From NCBI GenBank assembly GCA_002423125.1, contig DIUW01000060.1:1-49099 (forward strand): a stretch of 49,099 bases of DNA. Reading direction: 5' to 3'. Numbering within the stretch: position 1 is the stretch's first letter; each line of letters opens with the position of its first letter. The DNA comes from Legionellaceae bacterium UBA6148. GTDB taxonomy: Bacteria; Pseudomonadota; Gammaproteobacteria; Legionellales; Legionellaceae. The notes beneath the pieces are model-generated. The model was not told where the DNA came from. It was given only the letters and a program-made list of their open reading frames with translations, and searched no databases. Positions 27,203-35,465 of this stretch are shown one piece after another. The position numbers and the translations under genes were made by a program.

Positions 27203-27937
27203 ATGGATATCGCATTGATAACAGATAATCTATTGAAATCACAAGCATTTAAATTAAAAGGTAGGCTTTACACCTTAACTGTTTTATGTGTATTAGATGT
27301 GGATGAACGTAACTTTGAAGCATATTTAACAGAGGTGATTGCAAAAGCCCCTCGTATGTTTGAAAAAACACCAGTTGTATTGGATTTTTCAGAAGTTCAA
27401 TGTGATTTGATTGATTTACAACGCCTTTGTTTTCAATTGCGTGATCGAGGCATTATCCCGGTCGCTGTTCAAGGTGCTGACGCTCAGCTTCAAGCATTGG
27501 CTATCGCAAATGGGCTGGCGTTGATCGGTGTCTCTGGATCATCCCGAGTTAGCGACGATGCGCTTGACGTTAGCACAGTACCGGATGATGTAGGGCGTGA
27601 ACCGTTGCCTGAAACATATAAATCAAAAATGATCACCTCGCCGATTCGATCGGGGCAGCAAATTGTGGCCAAAGGAGGCGACTTAGTTGTTGTTTCATCG
27701 GTTGGGCATGGCGCTGAGCTTTTATCGGATGGCCATATTCATGTGTATGGTGCTTTACGTGGACGTGCATTAGCTGGAATTGGTGGTAATAAGGACGCAC
27801 GTATTTTTTGCAACTTATTGGATGCTGAGCTTGTATCGATAGCTGGAATTTATCGTTTGCGTGATGCGATTGAACCGCCTCCTGGTCCTTGTCAAATATT
27901 TCTTAAAAACGATCATATCATCATTGAAATGATATGA
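27203..27937 (+). CDS. minC: Septum site-determining protein MinC
   Basis: MinC inhibits FtsZ polymerisation away from midcell. The N-terminal domain (about 1-100) and the C-terminal beta-helix domain are both present; the latter reads SGQQIVAKGGDLVVVSSV, GHGAELLSDGHIHVYG, LRGRALAGIGGNKDA and LVSIAGIYR. The 244-residue length is typical. MinC normally sits with minD and minE; here it is followed directly by lpxH (ATGA overlap), so minDE must be elsewhere or absent. Confidence 0.93.
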   Translation: MDIALITDNLLKSQAFKLKGRLYTLTVLCVLDVDERNFEAYLTEVIAKAPRMFEKTPVVLDFSEVQCDLIDLQRLCFQLRDRGIIPVAVQGADAQLQALAIANGLALIGVSGSSRVSDDALDVSTVPDDVGREPLPETYKSKMITSPIRSGQQIVAKGGDLVVVSSVGHGAELLSDGHIHVYGALRGRALAGIGGNKDARIFCNLLDAELVSIAGIYRLRDAIEPPPGPCQIFLKNDHIIIEMI

Positions 27938-28668
27938 TTGACGCGGTATTTATTTCAGATCTTCATTTGCATCCCAATATTCCTGCTATAAGCGAACGTT
28001 TTACTCGCTTTGTGCAGTGGGCAGCTGAAAATACGCGAGCCGTGTATATTTTAGGTGATTTTTTTCATGTGTGGGCAGGAGATGACTCTTTAGATGTTTG
28101 GAGCAAGTCGATTGCCTCACAACTTTCTTGGTTAGCCGATCAAGGAGTGACACTCCATTATATGCATGGAAATCGCGACTTTTTGTTAGGCCAGCAATTT
28201 GCAACGCTCGCGTCATTGTATATTTTACCCGATCCGTCGGTGATTCAATTGGACGGTCGCCGCATTCTATTGACTCATGGTGATAGTTATTGCGTCAATG
28301 ATCGCAGTCACCAATGGTTACGTCGACTCACCCGTAATCGATTGTTTCCGAAGCTGTTCTTGTCTATTCCTTATCGTATTCGCATGCGGTTAGTCTCTCA
28401 AATACGAACGTATAGCCAGGGAAATAAGCGTAAGCCGCAGTGGACAATGGATGTTGTTCCCTCGGTCATGTTATCGCATATGCAGAAGCTGGGTGTTAAC
28501 GTCGTTATTCATGGACATATTCATAAACCAGGCTTGACGGTGCATTCAAAAAATTATCAGCAATACGTATTGAGTGATTGGGATGACGACCCATTTGTTT
28601 TGTGCTATAATAAAGCAAGCGGTTTTTGTTTTAATCCTTTTGAGGAGAGATGTAATGTCCAAACCTGA
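27934..28668 (+). CDS. lpxH: UDP-2,3-diacylglucosamine diphosphatase LpxH
   Basis: LpxH hydrolyses UDP-2,3-diacylglucosamine to lipid X in lipid A synthesis. The calcineurin-like metallophosphatase motifs are in order: SDLHLHP (Asp9, His11), LGDFFHVW (Asp42), MHGNRDFLLG, LTHGDSYC and VIHGHIHKPG. It has 244 residues (E. coli 240). The start overlaps the minC stop by four bases, and its own 3' end overlaps the next gene by 14 bases. Confidence 0.93.
   Translation: MIDAVFISDLHLHPNIPAISERFTRFVQWAAENTRAVYILGDFFHVWAGDDSLDVWSKSIASQLSWLADQGVTLHYMHGNRDFLLGQQFATLASLYILPDPSVIQLDGRRILLTHGDSYCVNDRSHQWLRRLTRNRLFPKLFLSIPYRIRMRLVSQIRTYSQGNKRKPQWTMDVVPSVMLSHMQKLGVNVVIHGHIHKPGLTVHSKNYQQYVLSDWDDDPFVLCYNKASGFCFNPFEERCNVQT
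28603..28611 (+). promoter_or_regulatory. Extended -10 promoter inside the end of lpxH
   Basis: TGCTATAAT is a TGn-TATAAT extended -10 box, 44 bases before the ATG at 28655. No good -35 is seen. It could give the downstream gene separate expression. Confidence 0.45.
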
Positions 28669-29539
28669 ACAAAAAAAAGATGTGCTGAATAAAAAGCTGA
28701 AAAAAAGCAGTACTCCTATGCAGCAATTGCTGTTTGATACGGTTACTGATGCCCATCGAAAGCAAAGGCAACAACTGACTCTGGAAAAAGATAGGCGCAA
28801 AGAGCATCATAAGCAGATCGTCAGGAAAGAGCAATATAAAAAAGATAAGGACAAATATGATCATTTGAGTTCTGAAATGAAAAGAACGCTTACCGCTATG
28901 GATTCATTGTCTACCATTTTATTTGCAATTGGATCGCAAGCCGAAGCGTTAAAAAAGGTCATGCAATATCGAATTGAAGAAAAGCTCAAGGATACAACCG
29001 GAAGTAAAAATGGCCTCAATGTGAGAAAACACATTATGAGCATTAGTAATATGCTTTTTAAACAAATCGTTCAGGCAGCGAAAGATAGCTTGACCGACCC
29101 CGATGTTTACTTGCCTCAAGTCATTCATTACGTTGAGTTAGATGAGAACTCTAAAATAAAAAAAGCACCCCTTCGATTTGACTCCGATATTTTTGTTACT
29201 CAAGCACAAGAGGATCTTTTTAATGTCGATTTTAGGAAGTGGCTCCTGAAGAATGGATATGAAGAAAATAAAACGGGTCAGGTTGTCAATGTTCAAACTC
29301 AAGCAGTGATTAAAAAAGAAGCGTTTGAAGCGCTTCGTGATGATCCCGCGAATGGCTTGACGCGTTATTTAAAAGATGAATGGAAAATGGAAAATGTTAA
29401 GCAGGAAAAAGCTCGAGTAGAAGCCCCTAAAGTAGAGCCTGCCCCTAAGAAAGAAGCAAAGAAACGAGATCGAGACGAAAGTCCCGATGACGCTCAGGAT
29501 GAAGCTGAGGATCACGCTCCAAGACCAGGGCAGCGATAA
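28655..29539 (+). CDS. Unrecognised charged protein
   Basis: A 294-residue cytosolic protein of unknown family. The ATG at 28655 is chosen because GAGGAGAG lies 5-12 bases upstream; an in-frame ATG at 28574 lies deep in lpxH. The first 70 residues are Lys-rich and helical (PEQKKDVLNKKLKKS, then RKEQYKKDKDKYDH), probably coiled. A middle folded part (residues 80-250) follows, and the last 45 residues are highly charged and disordered, alternating KKEAKKRDRDES with DDAQDEAEDHA. No signal peptide or membrane segment is present. An acidic tail of this kind is a feature of many Dot/Icm substrates, but this is only a hint. It has its own candidate promoter. Confidence 0.75.
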   Translation: MSKPEQKKDVLNKKLKKSSTPMQQLLFDTVTDAHRKQRQQLTLEKDRRKEHHKQIVRKEQYKKDKDKYDHLSSEMKRTLTAMDSLSTILFAIGSQAEALKKVMQYRIEEKLKDTTGSKNGLNVRKHIMSISNMLFKQIVQAAKDSLTDPDVYLPQVIHYVELDENSKIKKAPLRFDSDIFVTQAQEDLFNVDFRKWLLKNGYEENKTGQVVNVQTQAVIKKEAFEALRDDPANGLTRYLKDEWKMENVKQEKARVEAPKVEPAPKKEAKKRDRDESPDDAQDEAEDHAPRPGQR

Positions 29540-29545
29540 GGGCAT

Positions 29546-29678
29546 CGTACGCAGCAGTTCTCAATATGGAACATAGTTTGAACAACAGCATTGTCTTCCC
29601 CGCGCCTGCGGGGTAAGGCAGTACGGGGTTAGAGGCGATCCTTGTGTAATTCCATCTTGAGAGCTGCTACATCGTACG
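29546..29678. repeat. 133-bp imperfect palindromic element
   Basis: CGTACG at both ends, then AGCAGTTCTCAATATGGAA on the left against TTCCATCTTGAGAGCTGCT on the right, with a few mismatches and a 3-4 base bulge. A second, perfect hairpin (CCCCGC-GCCT-GCGGGG, 29598-29613) sits near the centre. It lies between two unrecognised genes, contains no ORF, and looks like another miniature palindromic element. Confidence 0.75.
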
Positions 29679-29691
29679 TTCTGATTTATAA

Positions 29692-29757
29692 TGCGGAACC
29701 GAGTGTATAGTCAATCACAGATGCCATCCAAAAACTGCGGAACCGTGTGTATAGTCA
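29692..29757 (+). repeat. Two direct copies of TGCGGAACCGnGTGTATAGTCA
   Basis: The 22-base unit occurs at 29692-29713 and 29736-29757 with a period of 44 bases and a single A/T difference. It resembles the dispersed motif at 5-26 and 19011-19032. Position just upstream of the next gene could indicate regulator binding sites, or repeat remnants. Confidence 0.65.
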
Positions 29758-29777
29758 TCAGAGGAAAAATAATAATA

Positions 29778-30452
29778 ATGGACAATGGATCAATGGACAA
29801 AGAATCAATGGAAAGCGATATTCAAGCACTACCTTCAACTTACAGCATACTCACTGCCGATCGAATACTCGCTGGATACGGCGTGCGTTTAGGTCAAGAT
29901 GAATTATCTAAAATTATTAAAAATTCGAATAGTACTTATTTTCAATTATTGGTTGTGCCCTTTAGTAATATTATTAATGGAATCATCTTGCAACAAGCGT
30001 GCGATTATCAAGTTTACCTGCAAAAAATATTCATTGATTACTTGGTTTCGGGGAGTGGAAATGATAACGAAGAAACTCCTGGTGCGTCTCTGCGCGCTGA
30101 TTTGGAGCAAAATCGGCTTAAATTAGTTGAAATGAGCTCATTATTTGAGCAGGATAAATTTACTCACATGACGTTGATCAGTGAAAGCCAGGATTCCATT
30201 AAACGATTGGTTAAAAATTTACTTCCATTGCATGATACAGCTGAAACCAGTGACCATATAAAGGAATCGATCGCACCGTTTCGAGAACGCGCGAATGATA
30301 TTGCCCAAGGGTTTCGAAATTATCGAGTTGAGTTTAAAACACTGATATTTGATACCCTGCGATTAATTCAATTACTGCCCGATTATCATGAAAATCCAGA
30401 GCAGGAAGCGATCAACCGAAACTCATTGCAGTTTGATGATCAGTTGGGGTAA
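29778..30452 (+). CDS. Unrecognised helical protein
   Basis: A 224-residue cytosolic protein of unknown family. The start at 29778 (MDNGSMDKESM) has AGAGGA about 12 bases upstream; the in-frame ATG at 29691 would place the direct repeats inside the protein and is unlikely. It is rich in Leu, Ile, Asp and Glu and predicted helical, with no clear membrane segment (VVPFSNIINGIILQQ is only mildly hydrophobic). It stands between a palindromic element and ndk. Confidence 0.65.
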   Translation: MDNGSMDKESMESDIQALPSTYSILTADRILAGYGVRLGQDELSKIIKNSNSTYFQLLVVPFSNIINGIILQQACDYQVYLQKIFIDYLVSGSGNDNEETPGASLRADLEQNRLKLVEMSSLFEQDKFTHMTLISESQDSIKRLVKNLLPLHDTAETSDHIKESIAPFRERANDIAQGFRNYRVEFKTLIFDTLRLIQLLPDYHENPEQEAINRNSLQFDDQLG

Positions 30453-30483
30453 TTTTTTTCTATCTATTCTATCTTATCTATTG

Positions 30484-30489
30484 TATAAT
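30484..30489 (+). promoter_or_regulatory. -10 box TATAAT for ndk
   Basis: A perfect TATAAT lies 35 bases before the ndk ATG in a T/C-rich spacer. No clear -35 hexamer is present at 16-18 bases. Confidence 0.5.
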
Positions 30490-30523
30490 CTGCGACCTTA
30501 TTTCACTCAATCTGGAGTTTTTC

Positions 30524-30952
30524 ATGTCTGTTGAATATACCTTATCAATTATTAAACCGGATGCCGTTGCCAAATCAGTCATTGGGCAAATTTACACACG
30601 TTTTGAACAAGCGGGATTGGATATTGTTGCCGCTAAAATGACACACTTATCTCGTCAACAAGCAGAAGGTTTTTATGCAGTTCATAAAGATCGTCCGTTT
30701 TTTAATGATCTCGTGTCTTTTATGATTTCAGGTCCTGTGATGATTCAAGCACTGAAAGGTGAAAATGCAATTATGAAACACCGTGACCTTATGGGAGCAA
30801 CTAATCCGAAAGAGGCTGCGCCAGGAACAATTCGTGCTGATTTTGCCGATAGTATTGATGCAAATGCCGTTCATGGTTCAGATGCTGCTGAAACAGCAAT
30901 GCAAGAAATTGCTTATTTCTTTGAGCCAAGCGAAATTTGTGAACGTGCTTAA
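30524..30952 (+). CDS. ndk: Nucleoside diphosphate kinase
   Basis: It transfers phosphate from ATP to nucleoside diphosphates through a phospho-histidine. The signature NAVHGSD with catalytic His117 is present, as are IIKPDAV at the start and RDLMGATNPKEAAPGTIR in the middle. 142 residues is the standard length (E. coli 143). It opens the conserved ndk-rlmN-pilW-rodZ-hisS-yfgM-bamB-der run. Confidence 0.97.
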   Translation: MSVEYTLSIIKPDAVAKSVIGQIYTRFEQAGLDIVAAKMTHLSRQQAEGFYAVHKDRPFFNDLVSFMISGPVMIQALKGENAIMKHRDLMGATNPKEAAPGTIRADFADSIDANAVHGSDAAETAMQEIAYFFEPSEICERA

Positions 30953-30976
30953 TGAGTTGTTTTAGGAGTTTTTGTA

Positions 30977-32092
30977 ATGCAGTCACGTGTTAATCTATTA
31001 AACTTCAACACTCAAGGTATGCGCGATTTTGTCGAACAGTGTGGCGAAAAACCGTTTCGTGCCCAGCAGTTGATGAAATGGATTCATCAAGTCGGATGCC
31101 GTGATTTTTCAGGCATGACAAATTTAGGCAAGGTATTCCGTGAGCGGTTGGCTGAACTTGCCGAAATTCGTCTTCCCGAAATGGCTGATTGCCAAAAATC
31201 TGCCGATGGAACACATAAGTGGTTACTCAAACTCGATTGCGGTAATTGTATTGAAACGGTGTACATCCCTGAAGCCACTCGTGGTACGCTTTGTGTTTCA
31301 TCACAGGTAGGATGTGCACTGAACTGTAGTTTTTGCTCTACAGGAAAGCAAGGGTTTAACCGAAATCTATCAATAGCCGAAATTATTGGCCAAGTTTGGT
31401 TCGCGGTTCGCGAGCTCTCACGTCAGCAGGGGGCTCATGATAAACGGGTCACTAATGTCGTGATGATGGGGATGGGCGAGCCGTTGTTGAATTTTGATAA
31501 TGTCGTTGCGGCTATGGATATCATGATGGATGACTATGCTTACGGCATGTCTAAGCGTCGAGTCACACTCAGTACATCGGGTATTATTCCTGAAATGGAG
31601 CGTTTAAGAGAGCGATGCTCCGTATCTCTGGCTGTTTCACTCCATGCACCGACGGATGAGTTACGCAACGAATTAGTACCCATTAACAAAAAATACCCAT
31701 TAGTTCAGTTAATGGATATCTGCATGCGATATTTTGCAGATGAACCAAGGCGTGTGGTGACGTTTGAGTATGTGATGTTAAAGGGAATTAATGACCAACC
31801 CGAGCATGCCAAACAGTTGATCAAACTATTGCGCGATGTTCCTTGCAAAGTAAATTTAATTCCATTTAATCCATTTCCAATGGCTCAGTATGAGCGATCC
31901 TCATTGACTGCAATTAATGCATTTAGAGATATATTAATTGCAAAAGAGATCAATACGATTACCCGTAAAACACGTGGGGATGATATTGATGCGGCTTGCG
32001 GTCAGTTAGCTGGGCAAGTTGATGATAAAACAAGTCGATCGAAGCAATGGCAAAAGTTACATTTTAAAGCACTAGATCACGTGGTATCATAA
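30977..32092 (+). CDS. rlmN: Dual-specificity RNA methyltransferase RlmN
   Basis: This radical-SAM enzyme makes 2-methyladenosine at A2503 of 23S rRNA and A37 of some tRNAs. The 4Fe-4S cluster Cys are at 113, 117 and 120 (CALNCSFC). MMGMGEPLLN and SLHAP are also typical, and a C-terminal Cys (DAACGQL) is the methyl carrier. 371 residues, close to E. coli (384). TAGGAG lies 8-10 bases before the ATG and 24 bases separate it from ndk. Confidence 0.96.
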   Translation: MQSRVNLLNFNTQGMRDFVEQCGEKPFRAQQLMKWIHQVGCRDFSGMTNLGKVFRERLAELAEIRLPEMADCQKSADGTHKWLLKLDCGNCIETVYIPEATRGTLCVSSQVGCALNCSFCSTGKQGFNRNLSIAEIIGQVWFAVRELSRQQGAHDKRVTNVVMMGMGEPLLNFDNVVAAMDIMMDDYAYGMSKRRVTLSTSGIIPEMERLRERCSVSLAVSLHAPTDELRNELVPINKKYPLVQLMDICMRYFADEPRRVVTFEYVMLKGINDQPEHAKQLIKLLRDVPCKVNLIPFNPFPMAQYERSSLTAINAFRDILIAKEINTITRKTRGDDIDAACGQLAGQVDDKTSRSKQWQKLHFKALDHVVS

Positions 32093-32175
32093 GCGCTCGT
32101 TTATACCCATTGAAAATAGTTTGAATGAACATCGGCTTCAGAAGTAAATTTTGTGCAAATTTTGGAGTGTCAGTG

Positions 32176-32943
32176 GTGAGTTTTTTTTTGAAATGGTGTG
32201 GTTTAATTGCCTTGACGAGTATGACCTTTCTGCAAGCGTGTCAACATACCAACGATGAAGCGAATGAAAAAAAGAAACATCGCAGTGAAGCAGCAGGTTA
32301 CAATGTCCAATTGGGCTTAGGATATCTCAATCAGGGTAATATTCCACGAGCAAAGCGAAAACTATTGCTAGCCTTGGAACAAGCACCAAACTCCCCTGAC
32401 GCGAATGCAGCGATGGCTTATTTTATGGAAAAAACAGGGACTCCGGAAATTGCTAAAACATATTATAAAAAAGCGATGTCTGCAGCACCTGGTCGAGGAA
32501 CACAACTTAATAATTATGGAACATTTTTATGTCGGCAAGGATCTTATGCCGAAGCTGAAGTTTATTTTTTAAAAGCAGTGGACGATCCTCAATATGAGCA
32601 TACCGCTGGTGCTTATGAAAATGCAGGATTGTGTGCATTGGCGATTCCCAATGTAAAAAAAGCAGAACAGTTTTTTTCAAAAGCATTGAAGCACGACCCG
32701 TCACGTAAACAGTCGCTTGCTGAGCTCGTGCAACTTGAAATGAAGGACTCACATTTTAATGAGGCATTGGTGAATTTACAAAAGTATCCTGATTTGGTAC
32801 TGCATTCTCCTGACATGCTTGCTCTTGCAGTCACTGCATCGCATCAGTTAGGAAAATTGGACATTGAAGCAGAATATAAAAATTGGCAGCATTTATTGGA
32901 ACCTTCTGGAGTAAAACATCATGACGTCAACAACAATGGATGA
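32176..32943 (+). CDS. pilW: Type IV pilus assembly TPR lipoprotein PilW/PilF
   Basis: This outer-membrane lipoprotein pilots assembly of the type IV pilus secretin. The GTG at 32176 is preferred: TTTGGAG lies 8 bases upstream, and the resulting N-terminus MSFFLKWCGLIALTSMTFLQAC is a clean lipoprotein signal peptide with Cys22. An ATG at 32125 would add 17 residues. TPR-like repeats follow: LGLGYLNQGNIPRAKRKLLLA, AMAYFMEKTGTPEIAKTYY, NNYGTFLCRQGSYAEAE and YENAGLCALAIPNVKKAEQ. The 3' end overlaps rodZ by 23 bases. The assignment follows the conserved rlmN-pilW-rodZ order. Confidence 0.88.
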   Translation: MSFFLKWCGLIALTSMTFLQACQHTNDEANEKKKHRSEAAGYNVQLGLGYLNQGNIPRAKRKLLLALEQAPNSPDANAAMAYFMEKTGTPEIAKTYYKKAMSAAPGRGTQLNNYGTFLCRQGSYAEAEVYFLKAVDDPQYEHTAGAYENAGLCALAIPNVKKAEQFFSKALKHDPSRKQSLAELVQLEMKDSHFNEALVNLQKYPDLVLHSPDMLALAVTASHQLGKLDIEAEYKNWQHLLEPSGVKHHDVNNNG

Positions 32944-33490
32944 AGTCGGCAAACGAATTGAAGAAAGACCTGGTGCTCAGCTGGCTGCTATTAGAACAGC
33001 CAAAGGGTACACGGTAGAATATGTAGCGAGCAAATTGCATTTACGCGTTCGTATCATTGAACTATTGGAAGCGGATGATTATAAAAACATGCCTACGCCT
33101 GTTTTTGTGAAAGGTTATTTGCGTGCTTACGCAAAATTAGTGGATCTTAATGCCGATCCATTGCTAGAAATATTTAATCGTAATTTCATGATTGAGCGAA
33201 AACATGAAAAAGCGCCGTTATGGCAATCTCGTCGTGACACTAGTGGTGCGGAGCGAGCTATTCGTTGGTTAACGACACTGTTCGGGGTTGTGGTACTGAT
33301 AGCCATTGCGATTTGGTGGAGTAAAAGTAAAGACAACGAAAATGTATTTGCCAATGCAACAACGACAACGAAAGCACAAGAGCTCTCGGAGCATGCTCAA
33401 GTTGACATTCGACTCACGGATTTGTCAAAAATGCGTTCATTATTGTCTTCAGAAAACCAATATAGCCCCATGGAGAAAAAAGGTGACTGA
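32921..33490 (+). CDS. rodZ: Short RodZ-like helix-turn-helix membrane protein
   Basis: The N-terminal XRE-type helix-turn-helix (GAQLAAIRTAKGYTVEYVASKLHLRVRIIELLEADDY, about residues 18-55) and a single membrane helix (LTTLFGVVVLIAIAIWW, about 108-124) match RodZ, which links MreB to the rod-shape machinery. At 189 residues it is much shorter than E. coli RodZ (337): only about 60 residues follow the membrane helix, so the periplasmic DUF4115-type domain is missing. TCTGGAG lies about 7 bases before the ATG. It overlaps pilW by 23 bases and hisS by 8 bases. Confidence 0.8.
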   Translation: MTSTTMDEVGKRIEERPGAQLAAIRTAKGYTVEYVASKLHLRVRIIELLEADDYKNMPTPVFVKGYLRAYAKLVDLNADPLLEIFNRNFMIERKHEKAPLWQSRRDTSGAERAIRWLTTLFGVVVLIAIAIWWSKSKDNENVFANATTTTKAQELSEHAQVDIRLTDLSKMRSLLSSENQYSPMEKKGD

Positions 33491-34757
33491 GCGAATTCAA
33501 GCAGTTCGAGGCATGAATGATATTTTGCCTGAACAAGTGCCTTTTTGGAGGCATGTTGAGCGGATAGTTGAACATTGTTTATTTCAGTATGGATATCAAG
33601 AAATTCGATTTCCACTCGTTGAAAGCACAGCGCTCTTTAAACGTTCTATTGGCGATGAGACGGATATTGTCGAAAAAGAAATGTACACGTTCGAGGATCG
33701 AAACGGTGATAGCCTGACATTACGACCTGAAGGAACAGCGGGCTGTGTCCGTGCATGCATTGAGCATGGACTGTTACATAATCAACAACAAAAACTATGG
33801 TACGCGGGCCCGGTGTTTCGTCATGAAAAACCACAAAAAGGGCGGTATCGACAATTTACACAAATGGGTGTGGAAGCGTTTGGTTTTTCAGGCGTTGCGA
33901 TTGAGCTTGAACTTCTTGCTATTGGCCAGCGCTTATGGAAGATGCTCGGTGTCGCCGATGTTGTGCATCTGCAGATTAATACGCTCGGTGAGCTTTCTGA
34001 ACGTCAAGCCTATCGTTTACGTTTGATTGACTATTTTAAATCACATTTTGATGTTTTGGATGAAGACAGTAAACGGCGTTTAACTAAAAATCCTTTACGT
34101 ATTTTAGATAGTAAAAATCCTGAACTTCAGTCAATTATTGCTGCCGCTCCAAAATTAATCGACGAGATTGGCGTAGAAAGTCGAAATCAATTTCATGCAT
34201 TATGTAATGGTTTAGAGACTTTGGGCATTCCATATACGATTAATCCCTCTCTTGTTCGTGGTTTGGACTATTATGGCGGGGTTGTTTTCGAATGGGTTAC
34301 AGAGCATCTTGGCAGTCAGGCAACCGTCTGTGCGGGTGGTCGATTTGATAAACTGGTTGAGCAATTTGGTGGTAACGCAACACCGGCAATTGGCTTTGCA
34401 CTCGGAGTCGAGCGACTCATTCTGTTGATAGAATATCTTCAAAACAAAGAGTTGACTCAAGTGTTACCTGTTGTGTTTATGATTGCCACAGGTAATGAAG
34501 CGCTTGACCGGCTTATTGTTTTAGCGGAAACAATACGCAATGCATATCCAAATGCTCCCGTGATTGTGAATGTGGCGATGGGTGGTTTTAAAAGTCAATT
34601 TAAAAAAGCAGATAAAAGTGGCGCACGGCTCGCATTAATTTTGGGTGAGGAAGAATTCGCTGCCGGGTCTATTAGTATTAAAGATCTGCGTGCTGATAAT
34701 GAACAAGTCACGCTGCCACAAGACCAGCTCATCGAATATTTACGAACATATTATTAG
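33483..34757 (+). CDS. hisS: Histidyl-tRNA synthetase
   Basis: This class II aminoacyl-tRNA synthetase charges tRNA-His. The GTG at 33483 is chosen because GGAG lies 7 bases upstream and it gives TERIQAVRGMNDILP and 424 residues, exactly the E. coli length. Motif 2 (LRPEGTAGCVRA and YAGPVFRHEKPQKGRYRQF), the His-binding motifs GLDYYGGVVFEW and CAGGRFDKLVEQFGG, and the C-terminal anticodon-binding domain are present. ispG, which lies between rodZ and hisS in most relatives, is absent. Confidence 0.96.
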   Translation: MTERIQAVRGMNDILPEQVPFWRHVERIVEHCLFQYGYQEIRFPLVESTALFKRSIGDETDIVEKEMYTFEDRNGDSLTLRPEGTAGCVRACIEHGLLHNQQQKLWYAGPVFRHEKPQKGRYRQFTQMGVEAFGFSGVAIELELLAIGQRLWKMLGVADVVHLQINTLGELSERQAYRLRLIDYFKSHFDVLDEDSKRRLTKNPLRILDSKNPELQSIIAAAPKLIDEIGVESRNQFHALCNGLETLGIPYTINPSLVRGLDYYGGVVFEWVTEHLGSQATVCAGGRFDKLVEQFGGNATPAIGFALGVERLILLIEYLQNKELTQVLPVVFMIATGNEALDRLIVLAETIRNAYPNAPVIVNVAMGGFKSQFKKADKSGARLALILGEEEFAAGSISIKDLRADNEQVTLPQDQLIEYLRTYY

Positions 34758-34769
34758 GAGATAGAAACG

Positions 34770-35444
34770 ATGTCAGTATATATGACAGAAGAGGAGCAAT
34801 TAGAAAATATCAAAAAGTGGTGGAAGCGGCATCAATCCGTTATTACCACCATCTTATCGGTCGTGCTGATCGTCGTCGCAGGATACCGCTACTGGAACTG
34901 GCATGTGGAGAAAACAACACAACAAGCGTCCATTGCATATGAAAATATGATGATCTCTGTTTCTACACATGATGATAAAAGCACACAATCCTATGCTAAT
35001 CAATTAGTCAAAAATCATGAGCATACGATGTATGCCACTGCTGCGCACTTGACCTTAGCGAAAGTGTATGTGTCTGCAAAAAATTATCCAAAGGCTCGTG
35101 AAGAGCTTGAGCATGTCGCGCATCATTCAAAAAATGCGTCACTCAAAGCAGTGGGTACAATCCGTTTAGCACGATTGTTGTTGTCAGAACAGCACTACGA
35201 TAATGCTTTAACTGAGTTAGCATCTCTCGACAGCCCTACGTATGCGCCAGTTATTAATGAGCTAAAAGGTGATATTTTTTCTGCGAAAGGGGAGTATGCC
35301 AAAGCGGAAGCTTCCTATGAAACGGCCGTCAAAGACGGGCAATTAAAAGGAGTTTATAATCGCTTTTTGGTCATGAAACATGATGCGGTAGCGATGATGA
35401 TCGATCCGAAGCTTGCTTCACGAGCGACTTCGCAAGTTGGTTAA
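34770..35444 (+). CDS. yfgM: Ancillary SecYEG translocon protein YfgM
   Basis: This is a single-pass inner-membrane protein with a periplasmic TPR-like domain, proposed to hand secreted proteins from SecYEG to periplasmic chaperones. TEEEQLENIKKWWKRH and the membrane helix SVITTILSVVLIVVAGYRYW are diagnostic; residues 60-215 form TPR-like repeats. 224 residues (E. coli 206). AGGAGAT lies before the ATG and 12 bases separate it from hisS. Confidence 0.92.
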   Translation: MSVYMTEEEQLENIKKWWKRHQSVITTILSVVLIVVAGYRYWNWHVEKTTQQASIAYENMMISVSTHDDKSTQSYANQLVKNHEHTMYATAAHLTLAKVYVSAKNYPKAREELEHVAHHSKNASLKAVGTIRLARLLLSEQHYDNALTELASLDSPTYAPVINELKGDIFSAKGEYAKAEASYETAVKDGQLKGVYNRFLVMKHDAVAMMIDPKLASRATSQVG

Positions 35445-35465
35445 TGTTGGATAGAGGAGAATAAA

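Noticed and set aside
29692..29757. CRISPR-like repeat
   Set aside because: Only two units with a 22-base spacer and no cas genes.
33306..33482. Longer N-terminus for HisS inside rodZ
   Set aside because: It is out-of-frame translation of rodZ; GTG at 33483 has GGAG at the right distance and gives the exact family length.
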